Below are positions 9,267 through 18,389 of a stretch of DNA of 64,000 nucleotides, piece by piece. Every line of letters begins with the position of its first letter. The stretch's first letter is position 1. Position numbers and translations under genes: made by a program. The stretch comes from Bordetella pertussis 18323. Lineage in GTDB: Bacteria; Pseudomonadota; Gammaproteobacteria; Burkholderiales; Burkholderiaceae_B. Below the pieces are notes generated by a model. The model saw only the letters and a list, made by a program, of their open reading frames with translations. It did not search any database and was not told the DNA's origin. The DNA lies in NCBI RefSeq assembly GCF_000306945.1, contig NC_018518.1, positions 310,001 to 374,000 on the forward strand, in the 5' to 3' direction.

Positions 9267-9997
9267 CCGCCGGCCGGCTGGCCGGCTTCGGCGGGCAGGC
9301 GCTCCATCAGGGCGGCGCCGTAGCCCGCCACATCGCGGCGGATCGCCGCGACAGCCGCCTCCACATCGTGCCGGCGCAGCGCCTCGATCAGCGGCAGATG
9401 CGGATGCGCGTCGTACAGATGGGCAAACGGCTTCTGGTACAGGTAGGTCAGCGAGGGGCCGGTCTGCGCCCACAGCCCCTCGATGATGGCCACCAGGTCC
9501 GGCATGCCGGAGGCGTTGTACAGCGTGAAGTGGAACTCGTAGTTGGTCTTGAGCACGCCCTCGCGCTGCTCGCTGTTCTTGTAGCGGACCATTTCGCGGT
9601 GCAGGCGCTCCAGCGTCTTGATCTCGGCATCCGAAATGCGCGGCGTGGCCCGTTCGGTAGCCAGCACTTCCAGCGTCAGGCGGATATCGCGCAGCTCCTG
9701 CAGCTTCTCGCGCGTGGGCGCCGGCACGCTGACGGACTTGCCGCGCGACATGGCCAGCGCGCGCTCGGACACCAGTTGCAGCAAGGCCTCGCGCACCGGC
9801 GTCTGGCTCACGCCCAGGCGTTCGGTCAGCATGCGCAGCGTGAGGATCTCGCCGGGCTTGAGCTCGCCCATCATCAGCAGCTGCTTGAGCTGGCGATAGA
9901 TGACGGCGGCAATGTTTTCGCGCGCCATGGGCGCGAGCGGCATGTTCATGGAAGGTGGAATCGGCGCAAAAAGGGGGCGGTTGGCCAATGTTGCCAT
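9263..9997 (-). CDS. GntR-family (FadR/FCD type) regulator
   Basis: Regulator with an N-terminal winged helix (IYRQLKQLLMMGELKPGEIL, then TERLGVSQTPVREAL) and a helical FCD effector domain containing the metal-binding pattern expected for the subfamily (NYEFHFTLY, later HLYDAHPHLPLIEALR). The start at 9997 is chosen because GAGGA lies just upstream; an internal ATG at 9949 has none. It is divergent from the TPP enzyme operon, and a palindrome sits in the shared promoter region. Repression of that operon and release by a carboxylate ligand is the family norm. The stop TAG lies in the CTAG flanking IS481 copy 2. Confidence 0.88.
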   Translation of the reverse strand: MATLANRPLFAPIPPSMNMPLAPMARENIAAVIYRQLKQLLMMGELKPGEILTLRMLTERLGVSQTPVREALLQLVSERALAMSRGKSVSVPAPTREKLQELRDIRLTLEVLATERATPRISDAEIKTLERLHREMVRYKNSEQREGVLKTNYEFHFTLYNASGMPDLVAIIEGLWAQTGPSLTYLYQKPFAHLYDAHPHLPLIEALRRHDVEAAVAAIRRDVAGYGAALMERLPAEAGQPAGG

Positions 9998-10033
9998 ATT
10001 CCTCGGCAACCCGCTATACTTTATAAAATATAA
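9991..10033 (+). promoter_or_regulatory. Promoter and candidate GntR operator for the TPP-enzyme operon
   Basis: TTGCCA at 9991-9996 and TATACT at 10015-10020 are separated by 18 bp and form a good sigma-70 promoter for the rightward operon. Immediately downstream, 10021-10033 is a perfect palindrome, TTATA-AAA-TATAA, placed where a bound repressor would block transcription. The region is strikingly AT-rich for this genome. Assignment of the palindrome to the adjacent GntR protein is inference. Confidence 0.5.
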
Positions 10034-10081
10034 ATTACTAAATAGCCGCGACGGCGCGGCCATCATTCAGGACGAGGCCTC

Positions 10082-11827
10082 ATGAGCACCCTACCCAAGC
10101 CCCTTTCCGCCCCGGGGTTCACGCTGGACGGCACCGTGGCCCACGCAATCGTGCGTGCGCTGGCGCGCCACGGCGTGGACACCCTGTTCGGGCAAAGCCT
10201 GCCCAGCCTGCTGCATCTGGCCGCCGAACAGGCCGGCATGCGCCAGGTCGCCTACCGCACCGAAAACGCCGGGGGCTACATGGCCGACGCCTACGCCCGC
10301 GTCAGCGGCAAGCCGGCCATCGTGACCGCCCAGAACGGCCCGGCCGCCACCCTGCTGGTGGCCCCGCTGGCCGAGGCCATGAAAGTCTCGGTGCCGGTGA
10401 TCGCGCTGGTGCAGGACGTCAACCGCGACCAGACCGACCGCAACGCCTTCCAGGAACTCGACCACATCGCGCTGTTCCAGCCGGTCACCAAATGGGTGCG
10501 CCGCGTCACCGAAGCCTCGCGCATCGAGGACTACGTCGACCAGGCCTTCGCCGCCGCCTGCAGCGGCCGCCCCGGTCCGGTCGCCCTGCTGCTGCCGGCC
10601 GACCTGCTGGCCGCCGCCGCCCCCGCGCCGGCCCTGCCGCGCAACAATTCGCTGGGCCACTTCCCGCTGGACCGCAGCGTCGCCGCGCCGCAGGCCATCG
10701 CCCGCGCCGCCAGCCTGCTGGCGCAGGCGCAGCGCCCGGTCGTCGTCGCCGGCGGCGGGGTGCACATCTCCGACGCCAGCGCCGCCATGGCGGCGCTGCA
10801 GGAAACCGCCCACCTGCCGGTCGCCACCACGGTCATGGGCAAGGGCGCGGTCGACGAGCGCCACCCGCTGTCGATCGGCGTGGTCGGCAGCAACATGGGC
10901 CCCAACGGCCCCACGCGCTTCCAGCGCCGCCTGATCGCCGAGGCCGACGTGGTGCTGCTGGTGGGCAACCGCACCAACCAGAACGGCACCGACTCCTGGC
11001 AGCTCTATCCGAAAAATGCCCAGTACATCCACATCGACGTGGATGGCCTGGAAGTGGGCCGCAACTACGAAGCGCTGCGCCTGGTCGGCGACGCGCGCCT
11101 GACGCTGGAAGCCCTGACCGCCGCCCTGGCCGGCCAGGACCTGGCCGCGCGCCGCCAGGCCCGCGCCGGCGTCGAGCAGGCCATCGCGCTGGGCCACGAA
11201 AAGCACCTGGAAGACTCGGCGGCAGTGCGCCTGTCGGACGCCTCGCCGATCCGGCCCGAACGCATCATGCACGAACTGCAGCAACAGCTCGACGAGCAGT
11301 CCATCGTCGTGGCCGACGCCAGCTATTCGTCGATCTGGATCACGCACTTCCTGACGGCGCTGCGCCCGGGCATGCGCTTTCTGACCCCGCGCGGCCTGGC
11401 CGGGCTGGGCTGGGGCTTTCCCATGGCCATGGGCGCCAAGCTGGCCAATCCGGCGGCCGAGGTCTACGCCCTGGTGGGCGACGGCGGCTTCGGCCACGTC
11501 TGGTCCGAACTGGAGACCGCCGCGCGCATGGGCGTGAAAGTCACGCTCATCGTCATCAACAACGGCATCCTGGGCTTCCAGAAGCACGCCGAGAACGTCA
11601 AATTCGGCGCCCATACCTCGGCCGTGGCCTTCGCGCCGGTGAACCACACCGCCATCGCGCGCGCCTGCGGCTGCACCGGCATCCGCGTCGAGGACCCGGC
11701 CCAGCTGGCCGACGCGCTGGCGCAGGCCCGCGCCGCCTCGGGCTCGGCGCTGATCGAAGTCATCTGCGACGAAAACGCCTTCCCGCCCATCACCTTCTTC
11801 ACGCCCGACGCCGGGGTGCAGGCATGA
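10082..11827 (+). CDS. Thiamine-pyrophosphate-dependent enzyme, acetolactate-synthase-like
   Basis: A 581-residue three-domain TPP enzyme. The N-terminal pyrimidine-binding domain carries the catalytic glutamate in AYRTENAGGYMADAYARVSG. A central DHS-like domain follows. The C-terminal cofactor-binding domain has GDGGFGHVWSELETAARMG ending in VINNGILG, the GDG...NN motif. It resembles catabolic acetolactate-synthase or benzoylformate-decarboxylase relatives rather than biosynthetic IlvB, and no IlvN partner is nearby. It is first in a cluster with an SDR (ATGA overlap) and a Bug-type binding protein, which points to uptake and breakdown of a small carboxylate. Confidence 0.88.
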   Translation: MSTLPKPLSAPGFTLDGTVAHAIVRALARHGVDTLFGQSLPSLLHLAAEQAGMRQVAYRTENAGGYMADAYARVSGKPAIVTAQNGPAATLLVAPLAEAMKVSVPVIALVQDVNRDQTDRNAFQELDHIALFQPVTKWVRRVTEASRIEDYVDQAFAAACSGRPGPVALLLPADLLAAAAPAPALPRNNSLGHFPLDRSVAAPQAIARAASLLAQAQRPVVVAGGGVHISDASAAMAALQETAHLPVATTVMGKGAVDERHPLSIGVVGSNMGPNGPTRFQRRLIAEADVVLLVGNRTNQNGTDSWQLYPKNAQYIHIDVDGLEVGRNYEALRLVGDARLTLEALTAALAGQDLAARRQARAGVEQAIALGHEKHLEDSAAVRLSDASPIRPERIMHELQQQLDEQSIVVADASYSSIWITHFLTALRPGMRFLTPRGLAGLGWGFPMAMGAKLANPAAEVYALVGDGGFGHVWSELETAARMGVKVTLIVINNGILGFQKHAENVKFGAHTSAVAFAPVNHTAIARACGCTGIRVEDPAQLADALAQARAASGSALIEVICDENAFPPITFFTPDAGVQA

Positions 11828-12576
11828 GCGAGCCCCGCATCGCCGTCGTCACCGGCGCCGGCCGCGGCATCGGCCTGGCCAGCGCGCGCGCCCTGCTCGC
11901 CGCGGGCAACCATGTCGTGACCATCGATCGCGGCGCCATCGATACGCAGGCGCTGTTCGGCGCGCAGCACGACCGCGTCACCGCCGCCAGCGCCGACGTG
12001 CAGGACCTGCCCGCCCTGCAGGCGCTGAAGGCGCGCGTCGAGGCCGAGCTGGGTCCGGTGTCCATCCTGGTCAACAACGCCGGCGTCTCGCCCAAGCGTC
12101 CCGACGGCCGCTCGTCGGGCATCCTCGAAGTCAGCGAGGAGGAATGGGCGCAGGTACTGGGCATCAACCTGACCTGCGTGATGCGCCTGTGCCAGCTGTT
12201 CCTGCCGGCCATGCGCGACCAGGGCTACGGCCGCATCGTCAACGTCGCCTCGCTGGCCGGGCGCGCCCGATCCATCGTGGCGGGCCCCAGCTACATGGCC
12301 TCAAAGGCGGGGGTCATCGGCCTGACCCGCGCCATCGCCTCGGAGATGGGCCCCTACGGCATCACCGCCAACTGCGTGGCGCCCGGCCGCATCCTGACCG
12401 AAATGGCGCAGCAGGCCGGCCCCGAGGTGAACCAGCGCTACGCGGAGCAGATCCCGGTGCGCCGCCTGGGCACGCCCGAGGAGGTCGGCACCTCGATCGC
12501 CTTCCTGTGCGGCCCGGACGCCGGCTTCGTCAACGGCGCCATCATCGACATCAACGGCGGCTTCTACATGCCCTGA
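11824..12576 (+). CDS. SDR-family oxidoreductase
   Basis: Classical short-chain dehydrogenase of 250 residues. It shows the dinucleotide motif VTGAGRGIGLA near the N-terminus, LVNNAGVS, a catalytic serine in NVASLAG, the YMASK active site and the C-terminal VNGAIIDINGGFYMP. The FabG-like architecture suggests an NAD(P)-linked alcohol/ketone step on a product of the TPP enzyme. Its ATG overlaps the stop of that gene. Substrate unknown. Confidence 0.9.
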   Translation: MSEPRIAVVTGAGRGIGLASARALLAAGNHVVTIDRGAIDTQALFGAQHDRVTAASADVQDLPALQALKARVEAELGPVSILVNNAGVSPKRPDGRSSGILEVSEEEWAQVLGINLTCVMRLCQLFLPAMRDQGYGRIVNVASLAGRARSIVAGPSYMASKAGVIGLTRAIASEMGPYGITANCVAPGRILTEMAQQAGPEVNQRYAEQIPVRRLGTPEEVGTSIAFLCGPDAGFVNGAIIDINGGFYMP

Positions 12577-12620
12577 GGCATGTTCAAGCCAACACGACAC
12601 GGACTTCCCTAGGAGGAGCA

Positions 12621-13577
12621 ATGAAAAGCATAAACAAGTACCTGGCCGCCACCCTGGCCAGCCTGGGCCTGGCCGCCGGCGCGGCCGCGACCGATTTCCC
12701 GAAGAACGAAGTGCGCCTGGTGGTGAACTACGGCGCGGGCGGCAACACCGACGTGGCCTCGCGCGCCCTGGCCAAGGGCATGGAAAAGCCGCTGGGCAAG
12801 CCGGTGATCGTCGAGAACAAGCCCGGCGCGCTGGGCACCATCGGCCCCGGCTATGTCGCCCGCCAGGCTCCCGACGGCTACACGGTCGGCGTGGTCACGT
12901 ACTCCACGCAGGCCATCATGCCGCACCTGATGAAACTGCCCTACACCATGGACGACTTCGATTTCGTCGCCGGCGTGGGCCGCTACCGCTACGGCATCAC
13001 GGTACGCGCCGACTCCCCGTACAAGACGCTGCAGGACCTGGTCGAGGCCGCCAAGAAACCCAACGGCATGTTCTTCGGCGCGCCGTCCTCGCCCAACAAC
13101 CTGGCGCTGCTGGAACTGGGCCGCCTGACCGGCGGCAAGTTCGAGCAGGTGTCGTACAAGTCCGGCAGCGAAACCGTGACCGCGCTGCTGGGCGGGCAGG
13201 TCGACGTGATCGTGCAGAACCCCTCCGACGTGCTGCCGCACATCCGCGACGGCAAGCTGCGCATGATCGCCTCGGCCAGTCCGATGCGCTGGCCCGAGCT
13301 GCCCGAGGTACCGACCATCCAGGAAAGCGGCTGGCCGGTGCAGATCGACTCCTGGATCGGCCTGGCCACGCCGCGCGGCGCGCCGGCCGACGTGCTGGCC
13401 AAGCTGCAGCAGGCGGCCCTGGCGGCGGTGGCCGATCCCGTCACGCGCGATTCGTTCGAGAAACTGGGGGTGGATCCCGCCTCGCTCAAGGGCTCCGAGT
13501 ACGCCGAGCTGCTGAAGCAGGGCCACGAAGAAATGGGCCGCATGATCCGCGACGCCAATCTGCCGCGCATCAACTGA
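12621..13577 (+). CDS. Bug-family tripartite tricarboxylate transporter receptor
   Basis: Periplasmic solute-binding protein of 318 residues. A signal peptide ends near AGAAATDFP. The Bug signature VRLVVNYGAGGNTDVASR is followed by GKPVIVENKPGALG and the usual C-terminal region. Bug proteins are massively expanded in Bordetella and bind carboxylates for TctAB-type transporters or sensing. No TctA/TctB lies nearby, as is common for orphan Bug genes. A strong AGGAGGAG site precedes the ATG. Co-direction with the TPP enzyme and SDR suggests it captures the substrate of that pathway. Confidence 0.93.
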   Translation: MKSINKYLAATLASLGLAAGAAATDFPKNEVRLVVNYGAGGNTDVASRALAKGMEKPLGKPVIVENKPGALGTIGPGYVARQAPDGYTVGVVTYSTQAIMPHLMKLPYTMDDFDFVAGVGRYRYGITVRADSPYKTLQDLVEAAKKPNGMFFGAPSSPNNLALLELGRLTGGKFEQVSYKSGSETVTALLGGQVDVIVQNPSDVLPHIRDGKLRMIASASPMRWPELPEVPTIQESGWPVQIDSWIGLATPRGAPADVLAKLQQAALAAVADPVTRDSFEKLGVDPASLKGSEYAELLKQGHEEMGRMIRDANLPRIN

Positions 13578-13665
13578 CCGGCCACGGCGCTGGCGCCCGC
13601 CGGGCGCCGGCGCTACGATCAAGGCATGTCAATCTGCCCGCGCGCGCGGGCGCAAGGAGATTGCC

Positions 13666-14232
13666 ATGTCACTGATCGTCGCCGCCCGCTTCGACACGTT
13701 TCCCGACGTCGAAAACGCCGCCCAGCGGCTGTTCTCCGAGGGCTTCACCAAACAGGACGTCCACGTCTTCTACGTCAACAGCGCCGGCGAGCACAGCCGC
13801 TATGCCTACGGCGGAGACCGACGCTCCGATCCCGACTCCGGCAGGGCCGACATGGGCGCCATTCTCGGCGCCGCCCTGTTCGGCCTGGCCTTCGCGATTG
13901 CCGGCGGCTTCATCGTCGCCGGCCTGAACGAATCGACCATCGCCATGCTGGCGGCCGCCGGCGTGGGCGCCTATATCGGCTCGCTGTTCGGCGCGCTGTG
14001 GGTCACCGGACACCTGGCGCGCAAGCGCGGCGAAGCTGCCCCCGTGGATCACCCCGAAGTGCGGCCGGCCGGCCTGCTGCTGGCGCTGCACACCGACCCC
14101 ACGCGCGAGACCCTGGCCTGCCAGGTGCTGCGCGCGGCCAACGGCCATGACGTGGAGCACGCCGAAGGCGTGTGGCGCGACAACCGCTGGCAGGACTTCG
14201 ATCCGCTCAAGCCGCCGCAGCGCGAACCGTAA
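13666..14232 (+). CDS. Hypothetical membrane protein with glycine-rich hairpin
   Basis: A 188-residue protein. The N-terminal soluble part (AARFDTFPDVENAAQRLFSEGF) resembles the small alpha/beta domain found in general-stress proteins that act on membranes. Two adjacent hydrophobic glycine/alanine-rich segments follow at about residues 63-85 and 87-108 and could form a membrane hairpin. The C-terminal part is soluble. No enzymatic motif is seen. AAGGAGA precedes the start. It is monocistronic, converging on the aminotransferase gene. Confidence 0.75.
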   Translation: MSLIVAARFDTFPDVENAAQRLFSEGFTKQDVHVFYVNSAGEHSRYAYGGDRRSDPDSGRADMGAILGAALFGLAFAIAGGFIVAGLNESTIAMLAAAGVGAYIGSLFGALWVTGHLARKRGEAAPVDHPEVRPAGLLLALHTDPTRETLACQVLRAANGHDVEHAEGVWRDNRWQDFDPLKPPQREP

Positions 14233-14239
14233 CGCGCGC

Positions 14240-15100
14240 TCAGAGCGCCGTGGCCAGGGTGTGGCGCAGGTACAGCTCGCGCAGCGCGGCGCACACCGGC
14301 CCCGGCCGTCCATCGGCCACCGGCTCGCCGTCGACGGCGATGACCGGCAGCACGAACTGCAGCGCCGAAGTCAGGATGACTTCGCGCGCCTGGCGGCATT
14401 CGTCCAGCGTGAACGGGCGCTCGACCATCGCCATGTCGCGCTCGCGCGCCAGCTCCAGCACGGCCGCGCGCGTGCAGCCGGGCAGGATGTCCTGCGACAG
14501 CGGACGCACCACGATCTCGCCGGCCGCGTTGACCAGCAGCACGCTCGACGACGAGCCTTCGGTCACCACGCCCTGCGCGTCCACCATCACCGCCTCGAAG
14601 GCGCCGCGCGCCTGCGCGGCCTGCTTGGCCAGCACCTGGGCCAGCAGCGACACGCTCTTGATGTCGCGGCGCTGCCAGCGCAGGTCGGGCACGGTGGCCA
14701 CCTGCACGCCGCTTTGCGCCAGCGGATTGACCCGCAGGTCTTTCTCGCTGGTGAACAGCATGACGGTCGGTTCGACGCCGGACGGAAACGCGAAATCGCG
14801 CCTGGCGTCGGCGCCGCGCGTCACCTGCACGTAGACCGACCCTTCGCGCAGTCCGGCGCGGCTGACCAGCTCGCGGCATACGGCCAGCAGGCGCTCGCGC
14901 GGCAGCGGGTTGGCGATCCCGATCTCGCCCAGGCTGCGCGCCAGGCGGGCGGCATGCCGCTCGAACTCGAGCAGCATGCCATCGATGACCGCCATGACCT
15001 CATAGACGCCGTCGCCGAACAGGAACCCCCGGTCCATGGCCGGGACGCGCGCCTGCTCGGCAGGCACGAAACTGCCGTTGATGTAGAAAAGGGAAGACAT
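14240..15100 (-). CDS. Class IV aminotransferase (D-amino acid transaminase-like)
   Basis: PLP fold-type IV enzyme, 286 residues. The opening (INGSFVPAEQARVPAMDRGFLFGDGVYE) is typical of D-alanine aminotransferases. The PLP lysine is in DIKSVSLLAQVLAK near residue 149, and the GVVTEGSSSSVLLV and EVILTSALQFVLPV segments complete the active site. Family members interconvert D-amino acids with alpha-keto acids or act on branched-chain substrates, so assignment to D-Ala is likely but not certain. It is the last gene after the Glt-type transporter, consistent with handling imported glutamate/aspartate-type substrates. Confidence 0.86.
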   Translation of the reverse strand: MSSLFYINGSFVPAEQARVPAMDRGFLFGDGVYEVMAVIDGMLLEFERHAARLARSLGEIGIANPLPRERLLAVCRELVSRAGLREGSVYVQVTRGADARRDFAFPSGVEPTVMLFTSEKDLRVNPLAQSGVQVATVPDLRWQRRDIKSVSLLAQVLAKQAAQARGAFEAVMVDAQGVVTEGSSSSVLLVNAAGEIVVRPLSQDILPGCTRAAVLELARERDMAMVERPFTLDECRQAREVILTSALQFVLPVIAVDGEPVADGRPGPVCAALRELYLRHTLATAL

Positions 15101-15129
15101 GCGGCTACCGCCTGAGTATTGGATAACGG

Positions 15130-15858
15130 TTAATGGCTGATGATGCGCGAGAGGAATTCGCGCGAACGCGGCGACGCGGCGCTGCCGAAGAACTCGGCCG
15201 ACGCGACGTCGTCGATGATCTCGCCGGCTTCCATGAAGACGATGCGGTCGGCCACCCGGCGCGCGAATCCCATTTCGTGGGTGACCACCATCATGGTCAT
15301 GCCGTCGCGCGCCAGGCCAGTCATGACGTCGAGCACTTCACCGATCATTTCCGGGTCGAGCGCGGAGGTCGGCTCGTCGAACAGCATGACCACCGGGTCC
15401 ATCGCCAGGGCGCGCGCGATCGCCACGCGCTGCTGCTGGCCGCCGGACAATTGCCCGGGATGCTTGTCGCGGTGCGCGGCCACCCCCACGCGCTCGAGCA
15501 GCGCATCCGCCTTGGCCCGCGCCTGGGCGCGGCTGCGTCCCAGCACGCTCATCTGGCCCAGGCAGACGTTCTCCAATACGCTCAGGTGCGGAAACAGCTC
15601 GAAATGCTGGAACACCATGCCCACGCGCGCGCGCAGCGCCGGCAGGTCGGTGCCCGGCGCGCCCACATCGGTGCCATCGACCACGATGCGGCCGGACTCG
15701 AACGGTTCGAGCCGATTGACGCACTTGATCAGCGTCGACTTGCCCGAGCCGGACGGGCCGCACACCACCACCACCTCGCCGCGCGCCACGGCGAGCGAGC
15801 AATCCTTGAGCACCGGCAGATCGCCGTAGCACTTGCCGAGCCGTTCGATTTCTATCAT
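15130..15858 (-). CDS. gltL: Polar amino acid ABC transporter ATPase (GltL-type)
   Basis: ATP-binding subunit, 242 residues. It has Walker A GPSGSGKST, Q-loop VFQHFELFPHLS, signature LSGGQQQR, Walker B VVMLFDEPTSALDP and the switch histidine in VVTHEMGFA. The start at 15858 is chosen over the ATG five codons upstream because GGAG lies at the right distance from it. It energises the permeases encoded just upstream (gltJ, gltK) together with the binding protein GltI. Confidence 0.93.
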   Translation of the reverse strand: MIEIERLGKCYGDLPVLKDCSLAVARGEVVVVCGPSGSGKSTLIKCVNRLEPFESGRIVVDGTDVGAPGTDLPALRARVGMVFQHFELFPHLSVLENVCLGQMSVLGRSRAQARAKADALLERVGVAAHRDKHPGQLSGGQQQRVAIARALAMDPVVMLFDEPTSALDPEMIGEVLDVMTGLARDGMTMMVVTHEMGFARRVADRIVFMEAGEIIDDVASAEFFGSAASPRSREFLSRIISH

Positions 15859-15889
15859 GGACAACAACTCCATCGGGATACGCCCGTCC

Positions 15890-16573
15890 TCAGGCGCCCA
15901 GGCGCGCGCGCAGGGCGCGCACCCCGCGCGAGGCGGTAAAGGAAAGCACGAAGAACACCACCGCCACCAGCACGTACATCTCGACCAGGCGGTTGTCGCG
16001 CTGCGCGATCTTGGTGGCCGCGCCCAGGAAGTCGGGCAGCGACAGCACGTACACCAGCGCCGTTTCCTGGAAAATGACGATCACCTGGGTCAGCAGCACC
16101 GGCAGCATGTTGCGCACGGCCTGCGGCAGGATCACCTTGCGCAGCACCTGGCCGTGCGTCAGGCCCAGGGCGCTGCCGGCGGCATACTGGCCCGGCCCCA
16201 CGCTGCCGATGCCGGCGCGGATGATCTCCGAGAAGTACGCGGCCTCGAACAGGATGAAGGTCACGAAGGCCGAACCGGTGGCGCCCAGCACGATGGGCCG
16301 CTCGGCCTGGGTGATCCACTGCAGCAGATAGGGCAGGATGAAATAGATCAGGAAAATCACCAGCACCAGCGGCAGCGAACGGAACAGGTTCACGTAGATG
16401 GCGGCCGGCCACGCCACCCAGCGCCGGCCGTACAGGCGCGCGATGGCCAGCAGCGCGCCCAGCACCACCCCGCCGGCCGCCGAAGACAGGGTCAGCAGCA
16501 GGCTGAAGCGCAAGCCGGTGAGAAACAGGTACGGCAACGCGTCGATGATGGCCTGATAGTCGAAGCTGCTCAT
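15890..16573 (-). CDS. gltK: Glutamate/aspartate-type ABC permease (GltK-type)
   Basis: Integral membrane permease of the HisMQ family, 227 residues. About five hydrophobic segments are visible, with the EAA loop AGSALGLTHGQVLRKVILPQAVR that contacts the ATPase. It pairs with the GltJ-type permease upstream. Its start would overlap the expected end of gltJ in an ATGA arrangement, but see the gltJ entry. Confidence 0.92.
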   Translation of the reverse strand: MSSFDYQAIIDALPYLFLTGLRFSLLLTLSSAAGGVVLGALLAIARLYGRRWVAWPAAIYVNLFRSLPLVLVIFLIYFILPYLLQWITQAERPIVLGATGSAFVTFILFEAAYFSEIIRAGIGSVGPGQYAAGSALGLTHGQVLRKVILPQAVRNMLPVLLTQVIVIFQETALVYVLSLPDFLGAATKIAQRDNRLVEMYVLVAVVFFVLSFTASRGVRALRARLGA

Positions 16574-17303
16574 GCCCTTCCCCCTTGGCCGCCTGCGCGC
16601 GGCGCGGCGACTGCCCGGGGATGCTCACCCAGCGCTCCAGCGCGCGCATCGCCACGATCACGATCAGGTTCAGCGCCAGGTAGGCCACGGTCGCGGTCAG
16701 GAAGGCCTCGAAAACCTGGAACGAGTACTCCTGCATGGCATGCGCCTGCGCGGTCAGGTCGGCCAGGCCGATGGTCAGCGCCACCGAGGTATTCTTGATG
16801 GTGTTCAGGCAATCGGACGTCATGGTCGGCAGCACCATGCGCAAGGCATTGGGCAGCAGCACATGGCGGTACAGCTGCGGCAGGGTCAGGCCCAGCGCCA
16901 GGCCGGCCTGGCGCTGGCCCGGCGGCAACGCCTCGATGCCGGCACGCAACTGCTCGCCGATACGCGCCGACATGTACACCCCGATGGACAGCGCCGCCGT
17001 ATAGAACGACCCCTCAGGCAGCTGCTTGATCCAGTCGCCCAACGCCTTGGGCAACAGCTCGGGCAACACGAAATACCAGAGGAACATCTGGACAATCAGC
17101 GGGATGTTGCGAAACACCTCCACGTAGACGGCCGCCAGCCGCTTGACGAGCGGGTACGGCAGGGTGCGCGCCACGCCGACGGCGATGCCCAGGCCCAGCG
17201 CCAGCGCCCAGGCCAGCGCGGCGGTCTGCACCGTGACCGCCAGGCCAGCGAGCAGCGTCTGCAGATAGGTCTGCCCGCCATCCGGGGAAAGGGCGAACAG
17301 CAC
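16570..17303 (-). CDS. gltJ: Glutamate/aspartate-type ABC permease (GltJ-type), apparently frameshifted at 3' end
   Basis: HisMQ-type permease with membrane segments and the EAA loop GLALGLTLPQLYRHVLLPNALR. Family sequence is continuous to about ALERWVSIPGQSPRRAQAAKG, then no stop appears. The frame continues to 15855 as Arg/Gly/Ala-rich sequence out of frame with gltK. One extra G in the five-G run at 16580-16584 (minus-strand view) would place TGA at 16572-16570 in a standard ATGA overlap with gltK, so a one-base loss is likely. The start is also odd. Homologue-like residues YQWNWG lie upstream of GTG 17303 in frame, with no ATG between them and an in-frame TGA. Confidence 0.75.
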
Positions 17304-17410
17304 GCCCCAGTTCCATTGATATCCCGTGGTGATTCTCTGTATTCAGGCCGCATGCGGCCGCCGGCCCTCGCGGGGCCGGCGCCGCGCCTGCATGGCGGCC
17401 TTGCTTCTTC

Positions 17411-18325
17411 TTACTTGTAGGCGACCGGATCGCCCGAGTCGGTCGGCGTGGCGACCACGCGCTTGAGCACCTCGCTCATGGTCACGTTCAGGTTGATGCC
17501 CTTGGGCGGCAACGGACTCTGGTACCAGCGCTTGTACAAGGCCTCGAAATCGCCGCTGGCATACAACGACTTGATGGTGTCGTCGACCAGGGCCTTGAAC
17601 TGGGGATCGTCGCGGCGCAGCATGATGGCGTAGGGCTCGATCGACAGCGAGTCGCCGGACACCTGATAGCGGTCCGGCTCCTTGGCGTTGGCGGCCAGGC
17701 CGTAGAGCAGGATGTCGTCCATGATGAATGCGGCGGCGCGGCCGGTCTCGACCATCAGGAAGCCTTCGGCGTGCTCCTTGACCGGCACCACCTTCATGCC
17801 CAGGCTGCGCGCCTCGTTGATCTCATTGGCCTGGCGGATGTTGGCCGTGCCCGAGGTCGAGGCCACCGTCTTGCCCTTGAGGTCGTCGATGGTCTTCAGG
17901 TTGGCGGATTTCAGGCTGATGAAGCGGTTGCCGGTCACGAAGGTCGTCACCGAGAAAGCCACCTGCTTCTGGCAGTCCAGCGTATTGGACGTCGAGGCGC
18001 ACTCCAGGTCGATGGTGCCGTTGCCCATCAGCGGAATGCGCGTGGCCGAGGTCACCGGCAGGTACTTGACCTGGATATCGTCGCGCTTGATGCGCGTCTT
18101 CACCGCGTCGACGATGCGCGTGCAGATGTCGATCGAATAGCCCACCGGCTTCTGGTTGGCGTCATAGTACGAGAACGGGATCGAAGTCTCGCGGTGCCCG
18201 ATGGTGATGACGCCGGTATCGGAGATTTTCTTCAGGGTTCCGTCGAGGTCGGCCGCATGGGCCTGGCCGGCGGCCGCCGCGCCGATGGCCAGCGCTGCCG
18301 TCAGCGCATTGAGAAGGCGTTTCAT
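17411..18325 (-). CDS. gltI: Glutamate/aspartate-binding periplasmic protein (GltI-type)
   Basis: Extracytoplasmic solute-binding protein family 3, 304 residues, with a signal peptide ending around GQAHAADL. The amino-acid-binding fold is recognisable from GVITIGHRETSIPFSYYD, GYSIDICTRI, GNGTIDLECASTSNT and KGKTVASTSGT. It is first in the leftward operon gltI-gltJ-gltK-gltL-aminotransferase. AGGAG precedes its ATG. IS481 copy 3 begins 69 bp upstream of the start, so the native promoter may be displaced or replaced. Confidence 0.93.
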   Translation of the reverse strand: MKRLLNALTAALAIGAAAAGQAHAADLDGTLKKISDTGVITIGHRETSIPFSYYDANQKPVGYSIDICTRIVDAVKTRIKRDDIQVKYLPVTSATRIPLMGNGTIDLECASTSNTLDCQKQVAFSVTTFVTGNRFISLKSANLKTIDDLKGKTVASTSGTANIRQANEINEARSLGMKVVPVKEHAEGFLMVETGRAAAFIMDDILLYGLAANAKEPDRYQVSGDSLSIEPYAIMLRRDDPQFKALVDDTIKSLYASGDFEALYKRWYQSPLPPKGINLNVTMSEVLKRVVATPTDSGDPVAYK

Positions 18326-18389
18326 GGTGGTGTCTCCTATAAGGGCTGTTGTTATGGACTGCGATGCCGGCCGCGCCGGCGATCAGGCG

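Noticed and set aside
13586..13616. GC-rich hairpin after the Bug gene as a terminator
   Set aside because: The arms leave almost no loop and no T run follows, so it cannot be distinguished from compositional background.
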